DNA of 33,326 bases from Acidobacteriaceae bacterium. GTDB lineage: Bacteria > Acidobacteriota > Terriglobia > Terriglobales > Acidobacteriaceae. The stretch covers positions 1-33,326 of the forward strand of contig PLQW01000114.1 in the NCBI GenBank assembly GCA_003160215.1, read 5' to 3'. Positions 1-7,643 of this stretch are shown here, in pieces (positions within the stretch are counted from its first letter, which is position 1; every line of letters begins with the position of its first letter). The position numbers and the translations under genes are program-made. A model generated the notes under the pieces. The model was not told the origin of the DNA and did not search any database. It saw only the letters and a program-made list of their open reading frames with translations.

Positions 1-792
1 AAGTTCGTCAAACAGACCAAGATCGACTCCCGGCTTGCGGATAAGCCCAGCCTCCACTAGATCGCGCTGGTCAAGACACAGCCCGAGAAAGGGACAGGTG
101 GTACACGGGTTCTGGGGGAAACGGATGCCGCTATGGGGCAAGAACAGTCCAGATTCGATACTTCGAACTGTGTCGTCGACCAGGGTTTCGAACTCCTGCC
201 GCTCTTGGTCGGTGATAGTGGCCCGCAAGTACTGGACCTCAACCGTGCGCTTACGAACGAAGACAACCTGGGCGACTTCATTGATCCCGGTCATCCAGGA
301 ATAACAAACCAGCTGCGGATCCAGGGCCGCAATGCCGTTCGGCTCCTCGGGATAGCGGGCAGAGGCGGTCTTCCACTCCAGCACACAGGTTGTACTGTCC
401 AGTTCACCGACCGCATCGACGAAGGCGACAAAGCTGTTGCCGGAACTCAACGTACGTGTGAATCGGATCTGTTGATGGCTGTGCGGCTGCTGAATCTGGA
501 CGCGACCATCTTGGACGAAGCGCTCGAGTAACTGAATGCCTTGCTGGAGCATGTGGTCCCAGGTGTCGTTTCCCGGGTAGACCAGCTTCAGTTCCTTACA
601 TGGTGCCCACTGCTCAAACAGAACTACCGCTGGATCTTCGTGACGGAATAGAGCCGCCACCGCCTGTTCGAAGCAGCGGCCGAAGAGCATGGCGGCCCGA
701 ACATCTTTCTCTTGCCAGCCGTCGAGGTAGCGATGGCGGTAACGGCGAGGGCAGGTCAGGTACTGGGAAATCTGGGTGTAGCTGTAATTCAT
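1..792 (-). CDS. PD-(D/E)XK (RecB/Cas4-like) exonuclease, 3' end beyond window
   Basis: Open for 264 codons from an ATG at 792 to the window edge without a stop, so the C-terminus is missing. I read the RecB/Cas4-type nuclease signature: N-terminal YLTCPRRYRHRY with Cys14, GRCFEQAV around residues 38-45, the metal-binding FVDAVGE (Asp126) and EWK (Glu139, Lys141), then Q160 and Y164 of motif QxxxY. The C-terminal cluster CTTCPFLGLC gives Cys230, Cys233 and Cys239, which with Cys14 would bind a 4Fe-4S cluster as in Cas4/AddB. It probably resects DNA ends for the annealing protein encoded upstream. Its ATG overlaps the stop of the preceding gene by 4 bp (ATGA), so the two are translationally coupled. 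The family call is firm; the substrate and the partnership are inferred from context. Confidence 0.85.
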   Translation of the reverse strand, partial: MNYSYTQISQYLTCPRRYRHRYLDGWQEKDVRAAMLFGRCFEQAVAALFRHEDPAVVLFEQWAPCKELKLVYPGNDTWDHMLQQGIQLLERFVQDGRVQIQQPHSHQQIRFTRTLSSGNSFVAFVDAVGELDSTTCVLEWKTASARYPEEPNGIAALDPQLVCYSWMTGINEVAQVVFVRKRTVEVQYLRATITDQERQEFETLVDDTVRSIESGLFLPHSGIRFPQNPCTTCPFLGLCLDQRDLVEAGLIRKPGVDLGLFDEL

Positions 793-1250
793 CGTGATGC
801 CCTGTCCTTCCGCGAGCCTTTACCGTTGCCAGCCGGCGGGATGGGGATGCCCGTGGACAGTTCTTCCCACTGGCTGGCTGGCGCAAAGCCGTCGAAGTTC
901 ACCAGCGAGATACCGTTGATTACGGTATGGCTGATCTTCACGACCCCGACCAACCCGCGAAGGGCTCGCTCGTCGACCTCGTCCTGGCGCAACAGTTCGG
1001 GGTCATAGAGAAAATCCCGCAGGAACCAACCCAGCTTCCACATAGCCTTTGGGGTGCAGTAGAGGCGGCTGACGAGGGAACGCCCGGCGAACGGCTTGGG
1101 CTCAAGAACGGAGAGCCGCAGAAGATAAAAGCGCTTCTGGGCTTGCCAGCGGTGCTGCGCACCATCGAGTCGGACGAGAAATATGCCGTCCGGAACCTCG
1201 GAGTGCGAATCCTGCGCGGTGTCGGAGAGTCCGGGGACATAACGTTTCAT
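789..1250 (-). CDS. DUF669-like putative ssDNA-binding protein of a recombination operon
   Basis: This 153-residue protein is the middle gene of a three-gene operon, overlapping both neighbours by 4 bp (ATGA). The pattern PDGIFLVRLDG, then FYLLRLSVLEPKPFAGRS, then a region of small beta-like blocks ending in GISLVNFDGFAP resembles the phage DUF669/OB-fold group usually found beside annealing proteins and exonucleases. The C-terminal 20 residues are basic and polar. I cannot run a profile search, so the DUF669 assignment is resemblance plus context. The likely role is binding single-stranded DNA during recombination or replication of the element. An unrelated small phage protein remains possible. 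Confidence 0.6.
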   Translation of the reverse strand: MKRYVPGLSDTAQDSHSEVPDGIFLVRLDGAQHRWQAQKRFYLLRLSVLEPKPFAGRSLVSRLYCTPKAMWKLGWFLRDFLYDPELLRQDEVDERALRGLVGVVKISHTVINGISLVNFDGFAPASQWEELSTGIPIPPAGNGKGSRKDRASR

Positions 1251-2068
1251 CCCGCCACCTCCTGACTTGGGGGTGCGTAGCTGTTGAGCTGACAGAGCAG
1301 GCCATCGCGGTCCTTCTTGGCCGCTTCGGCAAGTTGCTGCACGAAGCTTTCGACCTGCTCACGAGTGGCGTCTTTGAGTGCCTTGGTGCCGCAGAAGTCG
1401 ACGGCGTAGGCTTTCACGAGCTCGGGATTGAGCTTGTGCTGGCGGATGATCTGGCAGAGCCGGTCGCGGACCTTGTGACCGGCACCGCCATTGCCGTTCC
1501 CGTTTCCGTTGGTATTTTGGGGTGGAAATTTGCGTTGATCGCTGGGACCTGCCATCGGACCAGGATTCGATCCGATCTCCTCGACCGAGCAGATTCCGAT
1601 GCCATATGCCTTGCGCAGAGCGCGATTGACGGCTCGGGTTTCCGCGATCCGCATTTCGGCGCCGCGCACCAGCATGGAAACGTTGGAAGGGTCGGCATCG
1701 CCGTATCCAACGAAACCCGCGGAATCCTTGGAGGGGTAAACCGTCGCCTTGAGGACGAAACGATTCGCTGCAGAATCACACAGCGAATCGACGGCCTCGA
1801 CATGGATACCGCGGCATCTCTTGCGGCGGGCCAGACGCAGCAGACCGGTGTGGGTCACGTACCAGTTGCCATTGATGATTTGGAGCTCACCAGCTTCGAT
1901 CAAAAATCCAAAGTCTCGAGTTAGCGCCTTGAGATGCGCGGTCAGGCGTGGTATCAGCGTTTGGCCAAGCGTTCGTTTCGCGGCCCGGATGTTTTGCTGC
2001 AGGAGTTTCTCCGTGGCGTGGGGTTCTTTCCGAGTTTCTCCACAAAACCTCGATTGATGCTCTGGCAT
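1247..2068 (-). CDS. Putative single-strand annealing / recombination protein (phage-type)
   Basis: I chose the ATG at 2068 (273 aa, beginning MPEHQSRF) rather than the ATG at 2089 because GGGAGAAG lies 5 nt upstream of the inner start. The core carries RGAEMRIAETRAVNRALRKA (about residues 140-160), an Arg/Glu-rich helix seen in ERF/RecT-type phage annealing proteins, followed by YGIGICSVEEIG. A flexible Asn/Gly repeat linker (NGNGNGNGG) then leads to a helical C-terminal domain with DFCGTKALKDATREQVESF. It is the first gene of an operon that continues with an SSB-like protein and a RecB-type nuclease, the composition of a Red-like recombination cassette. The exact superfamily is not certain. 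It faces a divergent ribbon-helix-helix gene that probably regulates it. Confidence 0.6.
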   Translation of the reverse strand: MPEHQSRFCGETRKEPHATEKLLQQNIRAAKRTLGQTLIPRLTAHLKALTRDFGFLIEAGELQIINGNWYVTHTGLLRLARRKRCRGIHVEAVDSLCDSAANRFVLKATVYPSKDSAGFVGYGDADPSNVSMLVRGAEMRIAETRAVNRALRKAYGIGICSVEEIGSNPGPMAGPSDQRKFPPQNTNGNGNGNGGAGHKVRDRLCQIIRQHKLNPELVKAYAVDFCGTKALKDATREQVESFVQQLAEAAKKDRDGLLCQLNSYAPPSQEVAG

Positions 2069-2083
2069 ACGAACTTCTCCCAA

Positions 2084-2122
2084 TGTCATATATTGACACC
2101 CATTGACACTCTAAGGGTGTCA
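2084..2122. promoter_or_regulatory. Operator-like cluster of TGACA/TGTCA half-sites in a divergent promoter
   Basis: Four half-sites lie in 39 bp: TGTCA (2084-2088), TGACACC (2094-2100), TGACAC (2104-2109) and GGTGTCA (2116-2122). TGACACC and GGTGTCA form a perfect 7-bp inverted repeat, and TGACAC/GTGTCA a perfect 6-bp one. The two direct copies are spaced 10 bp apart, one helical turn, as expected for cooperative Arc/MetJ/CopG-type repressors. The cluster overlaps the 5' end of the recombination operon and sits upstream of the ribbon-helix-helix gene. Its role as that protein's operator is inferred. Confidence 0.55.
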
Positions 2123-2142
2123 TACCCGAATCTAGTTGTCAA

Positions 2143-2177
2143 GCCAGATCTCGCCCGGTGAGGTGATAAAATCTGGC
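2143..2177 (+). promoter_or_regulatory. Stem-loop in the leader of the RHH gene
   Basis: GCCAGAT (2143-2149) and ATCTGGC (2171-2177) form a perfect 7-bp inverted repeat. The loop contains GAGGTGA (2160-2166), the only Shine-Dalgarno-like string before the ATG at 2182. That string is about 15 nt from the start, further than usual; folding would bring it closer. Any effect on translation is speculative. Confidence 0.3.
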
Positions 2178-2181
2178 TCGA

Positions 2182-2388
2182 ATGAACCCCAAAGATACAA
2201 GGTTGTCCTTCAGGGTCCGCTCCGAGCTCAAGGAGAAGTTGGAGTCGGTTGCGGCATCAGAGGGAAGAAGCGTCGCCCAGATTTGCGACGCCTTTCTACA
2301 AGCAGGATTGATTGCTTATGGCAAGGAAGGCGCGAGGTATTTCCGGCGATTCTTGGCTCGGCGCACCGATCAGTTGCAAGATCGCTAG
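2182..2388 (+). CDS. Ribbon-helix-helix (Arc/MetJ/CopG-type) transcriptional regulator
   Basis: This 68-residue protein has the ribbon-helix-helix layout: a short N-terminal strand with alternating polar residues (RLSFRVRS, residues 7-14), helix A (ELKEKLESVAASEG), a turn at GRS, and helix B (VAQICDAFLQAGLIAY). Such proteins dimerise and bind short direct or inverted repeats through the strand. It is divergent from the recombination operon, and the gap between them holds evenly spaced TGACA half-sites, so it most likely represses both itself and the operon. The basic C-terminal tail (residues 52-68) may add DNA contacts. The fold assignment is good; the target is inferred. Confidence 0.75.
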   Translation: MNPKDTRLSFRVRSELKEKLESVAASEGRSVAQICDAFLQAGLIAYGKEGARYFRRFLARRTDQLQDR

Positions 2389-2753
2389 CGGAATCAAGTG
2401 CACACTCCTTTGAACATTTCGAATGTAAAACGGTGTTCGAAATATTCTGGTGAGGGCTTTGGCGCCCATAGGTAAGAAGGAGGATTAGAAGTCATCCGGC
2501 GCCTGGTCGCCAAGCAGAAGCTGAGAACGAAGTAAAGACCTTGTGGCCGCAATTGCTGATTACACGCAAGCACGAGAAAGCTCAAAAATCGGAGCTGCTG
2601 CCCTCAAAATTTGCCTTTTCCGCTGACTTGATTACTAAGTAGGTTCGACATTCCTCGGTTTCGTCTTTTCTTCGCCACTCGCGTACTAAATCTGTTAACC
2701 TTATGTTCTAGGAGGTGGCTGTGACTCCTAACCGCTTCAGCGGGGAGGTTGTC
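2389..2753. other. Intergenic region without a supported gene
   Basis: I see no convincing gene here. A 63-codon minus-strand frame (2394-2585) has no ribosome binding site and no recognisable sequence. Near the end, AGGAGG (2710-2715) precedes a GTG at 2721, and GGGGAGGT precedes the ATG at 2754, both in the frame of the next gene. Confidence 0.5.
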
Positions 2754-3536
2754 ATGCCTAAGAAAGCGCTTACCGAAAAGACGCTTGCCGCAAATCGCCT
2801 GAACGCCCAACGCTCGACTGGCCCTCGAACCGAGCGAGGTAAGAACTATTCAAAGTTCAATGCCGTGAAAACCGGGCTGTTTGCCGAACACGTGGTTATT
2901 CCTATCTGCGATGGCGAAGGAAGTGAAGAGCAATTTGCGCGGTTGCTCGCTGACCTACAGCAGGAGTTCCAGCCAGAGGGTCCACTTGAGAAGTTCTGCG
3001 TTGCGGAGATCGCGAAGAGCATGTGGAGACTTCGTCGAGCAACCTGCGCGGAGAAAGGATCGGCTCGAGATTCAATGAGGTCAAAATGGGGCAAGCCGCT
3101 GGATGTATATGAGCAAGCCCAGCCTTTTATGGAAAGGATGTCCATTCTGCAAAGCGCAGAGCAGGAGATCAAGACCACAGGGACCCTCTCGCCAGCAGCT
3201 TACGCGGCAGTTCTCCCCATATTAAAACTGGGACAGGGACCTGTGCCGCAAGCTGAGGAAAGATTTAGCCCGACTGAGCCCAAGATCGACGATCACTTTT
3301 TGGTTGAGCTGGACTGGCAATACGGGCTGCTCGACGGTGCGCTCGACAAGAGACTGCTCATGGGAGAAGGGGAACTCGAGGATTACCACGCTATCCACGC
3401 TCTTCCTTTAGAAACAAACATGAATAAAATTTTTCAGTACGAGACGGCAGCACAAAAAAAGCTTGACTGGGCCTTGCAGAAACTCCGTGAATCTCAAGAG
3501 AGGCGACAGAAGGCCCCGGCGCCATTGAGCGTTTAG
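2754..3536 (+). CDS. Hypothetical protein with a KTLAANRLNAQRSTGPRT-type N-terminus
   Basis: With the ATG at 2754 (SD GGGGAGGT 5 nt upstream) the protein has 260 residues; an in-frame GTG at 2721 behind AGGAGG is an alternative start adding 11. The N-terminus has the basic signature ANRLNAQRSTGPRTERGK followed by FNAVKTGLFAEHV, which I associate with a paralogous family of uncharacterised proteins abundant in Acidobacteria and Planctomycetes, often near mobile DNA. The rest is helical and charged, with no membrane segment or catalytic motif I can name. The function is unknown. It stands alone between the recombination module and transposase debris. Confidence 0.75.
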   Translation: MPKKALTEKTLAANRLNAQRSTGPRTERGKNYSKFNAVKTGLFAEHVVIPICDGEGSEEQFARLLADLQQEFQPEGPLEKFCVAEIAKSMWRLRRATCAEKGSARDSMRSKWGKPLDVYEQAQPFMERMSILQSAEQEIKTTGTLSPAAYAAVLPILKLGQGPVPQAEERFSPTEPKIDDHFLVELDWQYGLLDGALDKRLLMGEGELEDYHAIHALPLETNMNKIFQYETAAQKKLDWALQKLRESQERRQKAPAPLSV

Positions 3537-3818
3537 GTTTCAAGCGATCCCCAGGGTGCTGCAGAGGAGTGCGACCAGCACCTTCGTCAAGCGCGCCCAT
3601 GAAGGGCTAGCGCCGCGGCCTCAAATCCAGAAACCAAATCAGGAGACCGGTGGTTGTTCCCCAAACAATATATCGTGTCACGATGTATTTGCCCTCCCGT
3701 GTTCATTGCTTATAAAAGGGTTGATATTGCGAAACGAAGCCAACAAGTCTTTTGTTATGAACAAAGTTATCTTCGCCTGGCGGCGCGGTTGAGCGCTCAG
3801 GTCTCAAGCAATCAGTAG

Positions 3819-4025
3819 AGCTGTACAGGGCGTCTCGATCGGACGCGGCGTAGGCGCTGGTATGCCCGGCGGAAGACGATCGTCGAGCCGGTGTTCGGAC
3901 AGATCAAGTCTCGGCAAGGCTTCCGGCAGTTCCTGTTGCGCGGGGTCACCCAAGTACGCGGCGAATGGGCTCTGGTCTGTATGACCCATAACATCTTGAA
4001 GCTCCACCGCGCCTGCTCTACGTAA
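3819..4025 (+). pseudogene. Transposase C-terminal remnant, IS1182-like
   Basis: This short frame, open only from an upstream stop to TAA at 4023-4025, encodes WYARRKTIVEPVFGQIKSRQ and then GEWALVCMTHNILKLHRA. These match the last segment of DDE transposases of the IS1182/IS5 type, including the final catalytic glutamate context (VEPVFGQIK). There is no start codon, and the rest of the transposase and the terminal repeats are missing, so it is a decayed insertion. It lies about 200 bp from a second transposase remnant, marking an insertion hot spot between the recombination module and the pilus locus. Confidence 0.8.
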
Positions 4026-4230
4026 TCGGGGCTCTGGGATGCGGCAGGACAGTCTCACTGGCGAGGAACAATCGAGAGCTTTGCCCCAATGACAACCATC
4101 AGCAGCCCTCGCTGAACCTCACTCCCTGAATCCCAGGAACTCAGAAGCCTAGTACTACTTTGTTGTAAAGTTGATTCCTGCCCACGCAAAGTTTTGTCGC
4201 GGACGGATCTGCTCGTGCTAGCTTTGCGCC

Positions 4231-4775
4231 ATGAGCGCCAGGATTGCGGCGCCAGGCGGGGCCCAAGAGAAGCGGTTTGCGGCGTATCTGGATAGCCTGG
4301 CGCAGGCCGCAGGGCACGCCGACCGCATCGATCCGTTGAAGTCCTGGCCAAGGCTGAGTTCACCGCCGACAAAGAGAACCCGCGCTTCGTGGTCACTTCG
4401 CTCCCCAGCGGCGATCCCCGAGCGCTGTACGAAGACCTGGGCTGCGCCCGCGGCGAGATGGAGAATCGCATCAAGGAGCAGCTCAGTCTGTTCAGCGACC
4501 GGTTGAGCAGCGAGACTATGCGCTCCAATCAACTGCGCGTCTACTTCTCGGCCATGGCCTATACCCTGCTGGAAGCGCTGCGCCGCTTGGCGATCGGCGG
4601 CACCGAGTGGGCGCAGGCGCAAGTGGACACGCTATGCTTGCGGCTGCTGAAAATCGCCGCCCAGGTGCGGATCACTGCCCGCCGCATCTGCCTGCGCTAT
4701 AGCGGAGTCTACCCCTGGAAACATCGTTTGCCCACGCCTGTAGCATGCTGCGCTGCTGAGCAGCGGCCAGCCTAA
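4231..4775 (+). pseudogene. Transposase C-terminal remnant, IS1380-like, frameshifted
   Basis: Two overlapping frames together resemble the C-terminal third of an IS1380-family DDE transposase. The downstream frame (open from about 4335 to 4775) reads VEVLAKAEFTADKENPRFVV, then ALYEDLGCARGEMENRIKEQ, LFSDRLSSETMRSNQLRVYF and AYTLLEALRRLA. The upstream bit (from the ATG at 4231) is in another frame and loses similarity near 4325, so a frameshift separates them. Catalytic N-terminal and middle domains are absent. I found no clear terminal inverted repeats. It is non-functional debris. Confidence 0.8.
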
Positions 4776-5140
4776 CCGACAATCCCGCGATTGTGTGCAG
4801 GGCTGAGGAATGGGCTGAGGAAGTCCCACGTCTAAAAACCGAAAACCGCGTCCGCCAAGCGAAACCTATGCCACCGTAGTCCGCTCCATACGCCCCACCA
4901 TCCAAGTTCTTCCACCAACCAGCACCAGAACTCACTCCCAACCCCAACCAGCCAACCCTCCTCACCGCTGGTAAGAAATGCGGGCTAGCTGCCTGGCAAA
5001 TCCCCTCATTTTCTGTGTGGATTCTGGAAAGACCGGCAAAATCGTGGAATCAATGCGCCACCCATTCCGGCTATGCTTTTCTCTGAATTCATACCACCAG
5101 CGTTTGCTCTGCTGGGGTAATCAAAATGGAGGAAAGACAA
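4776..5140. other. Intergenic region upstream of the pilin genes
   Basis: No gene is supported. A short hairpin, CCAGC (5097-5101) with GCTGG (5111-5115), ends just before the first pilin. The pilin promoter must lie here, but I could not pick a convincing -35/-10 or sigma-54 pair by eye. Confidence 0.4.
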
Positions 5141-5311
5141 GTGAAAATCTTTAAGAATCTGCTTCGCGACGAATCCGGACAGGACCTCATCGAGTACGCT
5201 CTCGTAGCCGCCTTGATTGCGCTGGGTGCCATCACGGCCATGAAGGGTCTTGCCACAGGGATTAGCACTGCTTTCAGCACGATCTCGAGCGATTTGACGG
5301 CCGCAGCATAG
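5141..5311 (+). CDS. flp: Flp-type (type IVb) prepilin, copy 1
   Basis: This is a 56-residue major pilin of a Tad/Flp pilus. I take the GTG at 5141 as the start: an upstream ATG at 5126 is in frame, but its codons contain the Shine-Dalgarno GGAGGAAAG (5128-5136), and the GTG start gives a leader equal in length to the second copy. The processing site is SGQDLIEYALVAAL: cleavage after Gly by the TadV prepilin peptidase leaves a mature protein with the Glu-Tyr pair at +5/+6. A hydrophobic helix (EYALVAALIALGAI) and a small Ser/Thr-rich tail follow. Its partners are encoded on the opposite strand from 21.0 to 13.4 kb. Confidence 0.93.
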   Translation: MKIFKNLLRDESGQDLIEYALVAALIALGAITAMKGLATGISTAFSTISSDLTAAA

Positions 5312-5365
5312 GGCAAAACAGCCCAGACTGAGCGTCGAGTCTGCCGACAGCGCCCGATCCTCCGT

Positions 5366-5412
5366 TGGTGAAATGCGGGGCGGCGACCAGGGGATGCCGC
5401 CCCGCAACACCA
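5366..5412 (+). promoter_or_regulatory. Strong stem-loop between the two pilin genes
   Basis: TGCGGGGCGGC (5374-5384) and GCCGCCCCGCA (5396-5406) are perfectly complementary over 11 bp around an 11-nt loop. TGGTG/CACCA (5366-5370/5408-5412) extends the stem past a small internal loop. No T-tract follows, so it is not a typical intrinsic terminator. It may protect the pilin-1 mRNA 3' end or attenuate readthrough into copy 2. Confidence 0.7.
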
Positions 5413-5494
5413 GGGGAGAACCCAATTTCCTTGCCCCTACGCAGCAGTAACAGCGCCACCGCCTTACCGCTGACAGCACTAAGGAGACACCTAA

Positions 5495-5671
5495 ATGAAA
5501 CTCTCAACTCTCATGAACCTGCTCCGCGACGAATCCGGTCAAGACCTGATCGAGTACGCCCTCGTCGCCGCCTTGATCGCTCTCGGAGCGATCGCCGCCA
5601 TGAACAGCGTCGCCACGGGGATTAGCAACGCTTTCAGCGCAGTCTCCAGCGATCTCACCAGCGCCGTCTAG
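5495..5671 (+). CDS. flp: Flp-type (type IVb) prepilin, copy 2
   Basis: This second Flp prepilin has 58 residues and starts at the ATG at 5495 behind AAGGAG. Its processing region NLLRDESGQDLIEYALVAAL is nearly identical to copy 1, and the tail differs by conservative changes (ATGISNAFSAVSSDLTSAV). The two genes are a tandem duplication separated by a stable stem-loop. Both could be assembled into one filament, or one could be the dominant subunit. Processing by TadV and assembly by CpaF/TadB/TadC are expected from the family. Confidence 0.93.
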   Translation: MKLSTLMNLLRDESGQDLIEYALVAALIALGAIAAMNSVATGISNAFSAVSSDLTSAV

Positions 5672-5727
5672 ACTCCATCCGGCAGCGGCGCACATGGCTT
5701 TGTCGTGGTAGGTTGCCCTTCGTCTGC

Positions 5728-5765
5728 AAGGTGTGGGGCGGTGAAAACAAGCACTGCCTCACCTT
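5728..5765 (+). terminator. Stem-loop downstream of pilin copy 2
   Basis: AAGGTG (5728-5733) pairs with CACCTT (5760-5765), and GGCGGTG (5737-5743) pairs with CACTGCC (5752-5758) with one G-T wobble, around an 8-nt loop. There is no downstream T-run, so it may stabilise the mRNA end rather than terminate transcription alone. It mirrors the stem-loop after pilin copy 1. Confidence 0.5.
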
Positions 5766-5820
5766 CGCTCGAAGACAGGGAAGGCGCGCGCTGTAAATTG
5801 CACGCGTGTGTAGTGCGGCC

Positions 5821-7626
5821 ATGATCCTGTCTCCCGATCCACAAACCGGCAAAGCATCGCTGATGATACTCGAAGGCGGCCTGACGTTGATTGCAGCCGC
5901 CGTGGCATTCGGCTGGCCGAGGCTTGGTTCGGGATTTTTCTCGCGCCTCGAGAGGGCCTTCGGGCAGTTAGCGCGGAGGCGAGGTTTAGCCGTTGCGGTC
6001 GTCGGCTTTGCCGCGCTTCTGCTGCGTCTGGCCATTCTTCCTGTGTGCCCCATTCCTCACCCTTTTGTCCCGGACGATTACAGCAACCTGCTAGCGGCGA
6101 ACACCTTCGCTTCGGGAAGATTGACCAACCCTACGCCCGCCATGTGGGTCCACTTCGAAAGCATCCACATCACCATGAAGCCGACGTATATGTCCATGTA
6201 CTTTCCCGGGGAAGGCTTGGTACTGGCGGTGGGGAAGGCGCTCACGGGACAGGCCTGGTACGGCCTCTTAGTCATGAGCGCATTGATGTGCGCCGCGATC
6301 TGCTGGATGCTACAAGCGTGGCTGCCACCCGGCTGGGCGCTGCTGGGCGGAATGCTGGCGGTCCTGCGCATCGGCCTCTTCAGCTACTGGATCAATACCT
6401 ACACGGGCGCAGGCTTGATCGCGGCGTTGGGCGGCGCGCTAGTTCTAGGGGCGCTGCCGCGATTCCTGAAGGCCCCGCGGCTTCGCTACACGATGCTCAT
6501 GGCGCTGGGAATCATACTGCTGGTTACCACTCGCCCCTACGAAGGCCTTCTGCTTTGCCTCCCGGTAGCGGCGATCCTGGGGCACTGGCTGTTCGTCGGG
6601 AAGAATCGACCAGCGCCTGCCGTGCTGCTTCGCCTCACTGTGGCACCGTTGGCGTTGATGGTGGCCGCCGGTGCATGGATGGGGTACTACAACTACCGCG
6701 CATTCGGAAGCCCTCTCACCCTGCCCTACACCGTCAATCGCGCCACCTACGCCATGGCGCCGTATTTTGTCTGGCAGTCAGCGCGGCCTGAACCGGTTTA
6801 CCGGCACGAATTCATGCGGCGCTTTTATCATCGAAGTGAGCTTGTCGACTTCGAGAAAATTCACGCTGGCTTTTTTCATCAGACTCTATTCAAGGCGGTC
6901 GAAGGGCTTCTGTTCTTTGCCGGCGTCGCCTTGCTGCCGCCTCTGCTGATGTTTCGACGCATGCTCATGGACCGCCGCACCCGCTTCCTGGTTGTTTGCA
7001 TGGCGGTCATGGTGGCCGGCATGCTTGTCCAGATATTTCTCATCCCCCATTATCTGGCGCCGTTCACAGTCGTCTTCTATGCGCTTGGTCTTCAGGCGAT
7101 GCGCCACCTGCGACTCGCGAGAATGGATGGCCGGCCCGTCGGCCTCGGCTGGGTACGGCTGATCGTGACACTCGTCATTGTGCTTGCCGGAGCGCGGTTG
7201 TTTGCCGGACCGCTTCATCTCAGCGATCCTGAATGGCCCCCCTCCAAATGGCTTTGCGCTTGGTATGGCCCAGGCGAGTTCGGCACCGAGCGAGCCCATA
7301 TCGAAGCGGGGTTGGAGCGACTTCCGGGAAAACAGCTTGTGATGGTCAGATATTCTCCCGACCATTCCGTCTATGATGAGTGGGTCTATGACGCGCCGGA
7401 CATCGATGGCTCCAAAGTGATCTGGGCGCGAGAGATGGATGCCGCCGATAACCTGGAACTGATTCGCTACTACCGGGACCGGCATGTCTGGCTGGTGCAA
7501 CCCGACACCCAGCCGCTGGAAGTATCACCTTATCCCATCTCTGAGCAGGGAGTGGCTGCATCGACAGAAACTCAGTTGCCGATTGCGAGCATGAAGAAGC
7601 AAGTTAGTCAGGAGATCCATCGATGA
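5821..7626 (+). CDS. Polytopic membrane glycosyltransferase-like protein (GT-C fold)
   Basis: From the ATG at 5821 the protein has 601 residues; an in-frame GTG at 5806 is equally possible, as neither has a clear Shine-Dalgarno. The first two thirds consist of about ten hydrophobic helices. Soon after the second comes PHPFVPDDYSNLLAANTF, with the paired acidic residues (DD) that GT-C enzymes place in the first extracytoplasmic loop to bind a polyprenyl-phosphate sugar. The last 150 residues form a soluble, Trp- and Asp-rich domain. It follows the pilin genes on the same strand after a stem-loop and converges with the GT87 gene only 17 bp away. Substrate and acceptor are unknown. Confidence 0.75.
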   Translation: MILSPDPQTGKASLMILEGGLTLIAAAVAFGWPRLGSGFFSRLERAFGQLARRRGLAVAVVGFAALLLRLAILPVCPIPHPFVPDDYSNLLAANTFASGRLTNPTPAMWVHFESIHITMKPTYMSMYFPGEGLVLAVGKALTGQAWYGLLVMSALMCAAICWMLQAWLPPGWALLGGMLAVLRIGLFSYWINTYTGAGLIAALGGALVLGALPRFLKAPRLRYTMLMALGIILLVTTRPYEGLLLCLPVAAILGHWLFVGKNRPAPAVLLRLTVAPLALMVAAGAWMGYYNYRAFGSPLTLPYTVNRATYAMAPYFVWQSARPEPVYRHEFMRRFYHRSELVDFEKIHAGFFHQTLFKAVEGLLFFAGVALLPPLLMFRRMLMDRRTRFLVVCMAVMVAGMLVQIFLIPHYLAPFTVVFYALGLQAMRHLRLARMDGRPVGLGWVRLIVTLVIVLAGARLFAGPLHLSDPEWPPSKWLCAWYGPGEFGTERAHIEAGLERLPGKQLVMVRYSPDHSVYDEWVYDAPDIDGSKVIWAREMDAADNLELIRYYRDRHVWLVQPDTQPLEVSPYPISEQGVAASTETQLPIASMKKQVSQEIHR

Positions 7627-7643
7627 TAGATTTCATCTGCGTG

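Noticed and set aside
133-531. Plus-strand 132-codon frame
   Set aside because: It is antisense to the PD-(D/E)XK nuclease, whose motifs are clear on the minus strand.
2394-2585. Minus-strand 63-aa ORF
   Set aside because: It lacks a ribosome binding site, is Cys/Arg/Pro-rich without pattern, and has no operon context.
5366-5412. Intrinsic terminator after pilin copy 1
   Set aside because: The stem is strong but is followed by AGGGGAGAACCC rather than a T-tract, so I list it as a regulatory stem-loop.
6045-6791. Plus-strand 248-codon frame
   Set aside because: It is an out-of-frame shadow of the GT-C protein at 5821-7626, with low-complexity Arg/His/Ala composition and no domain.
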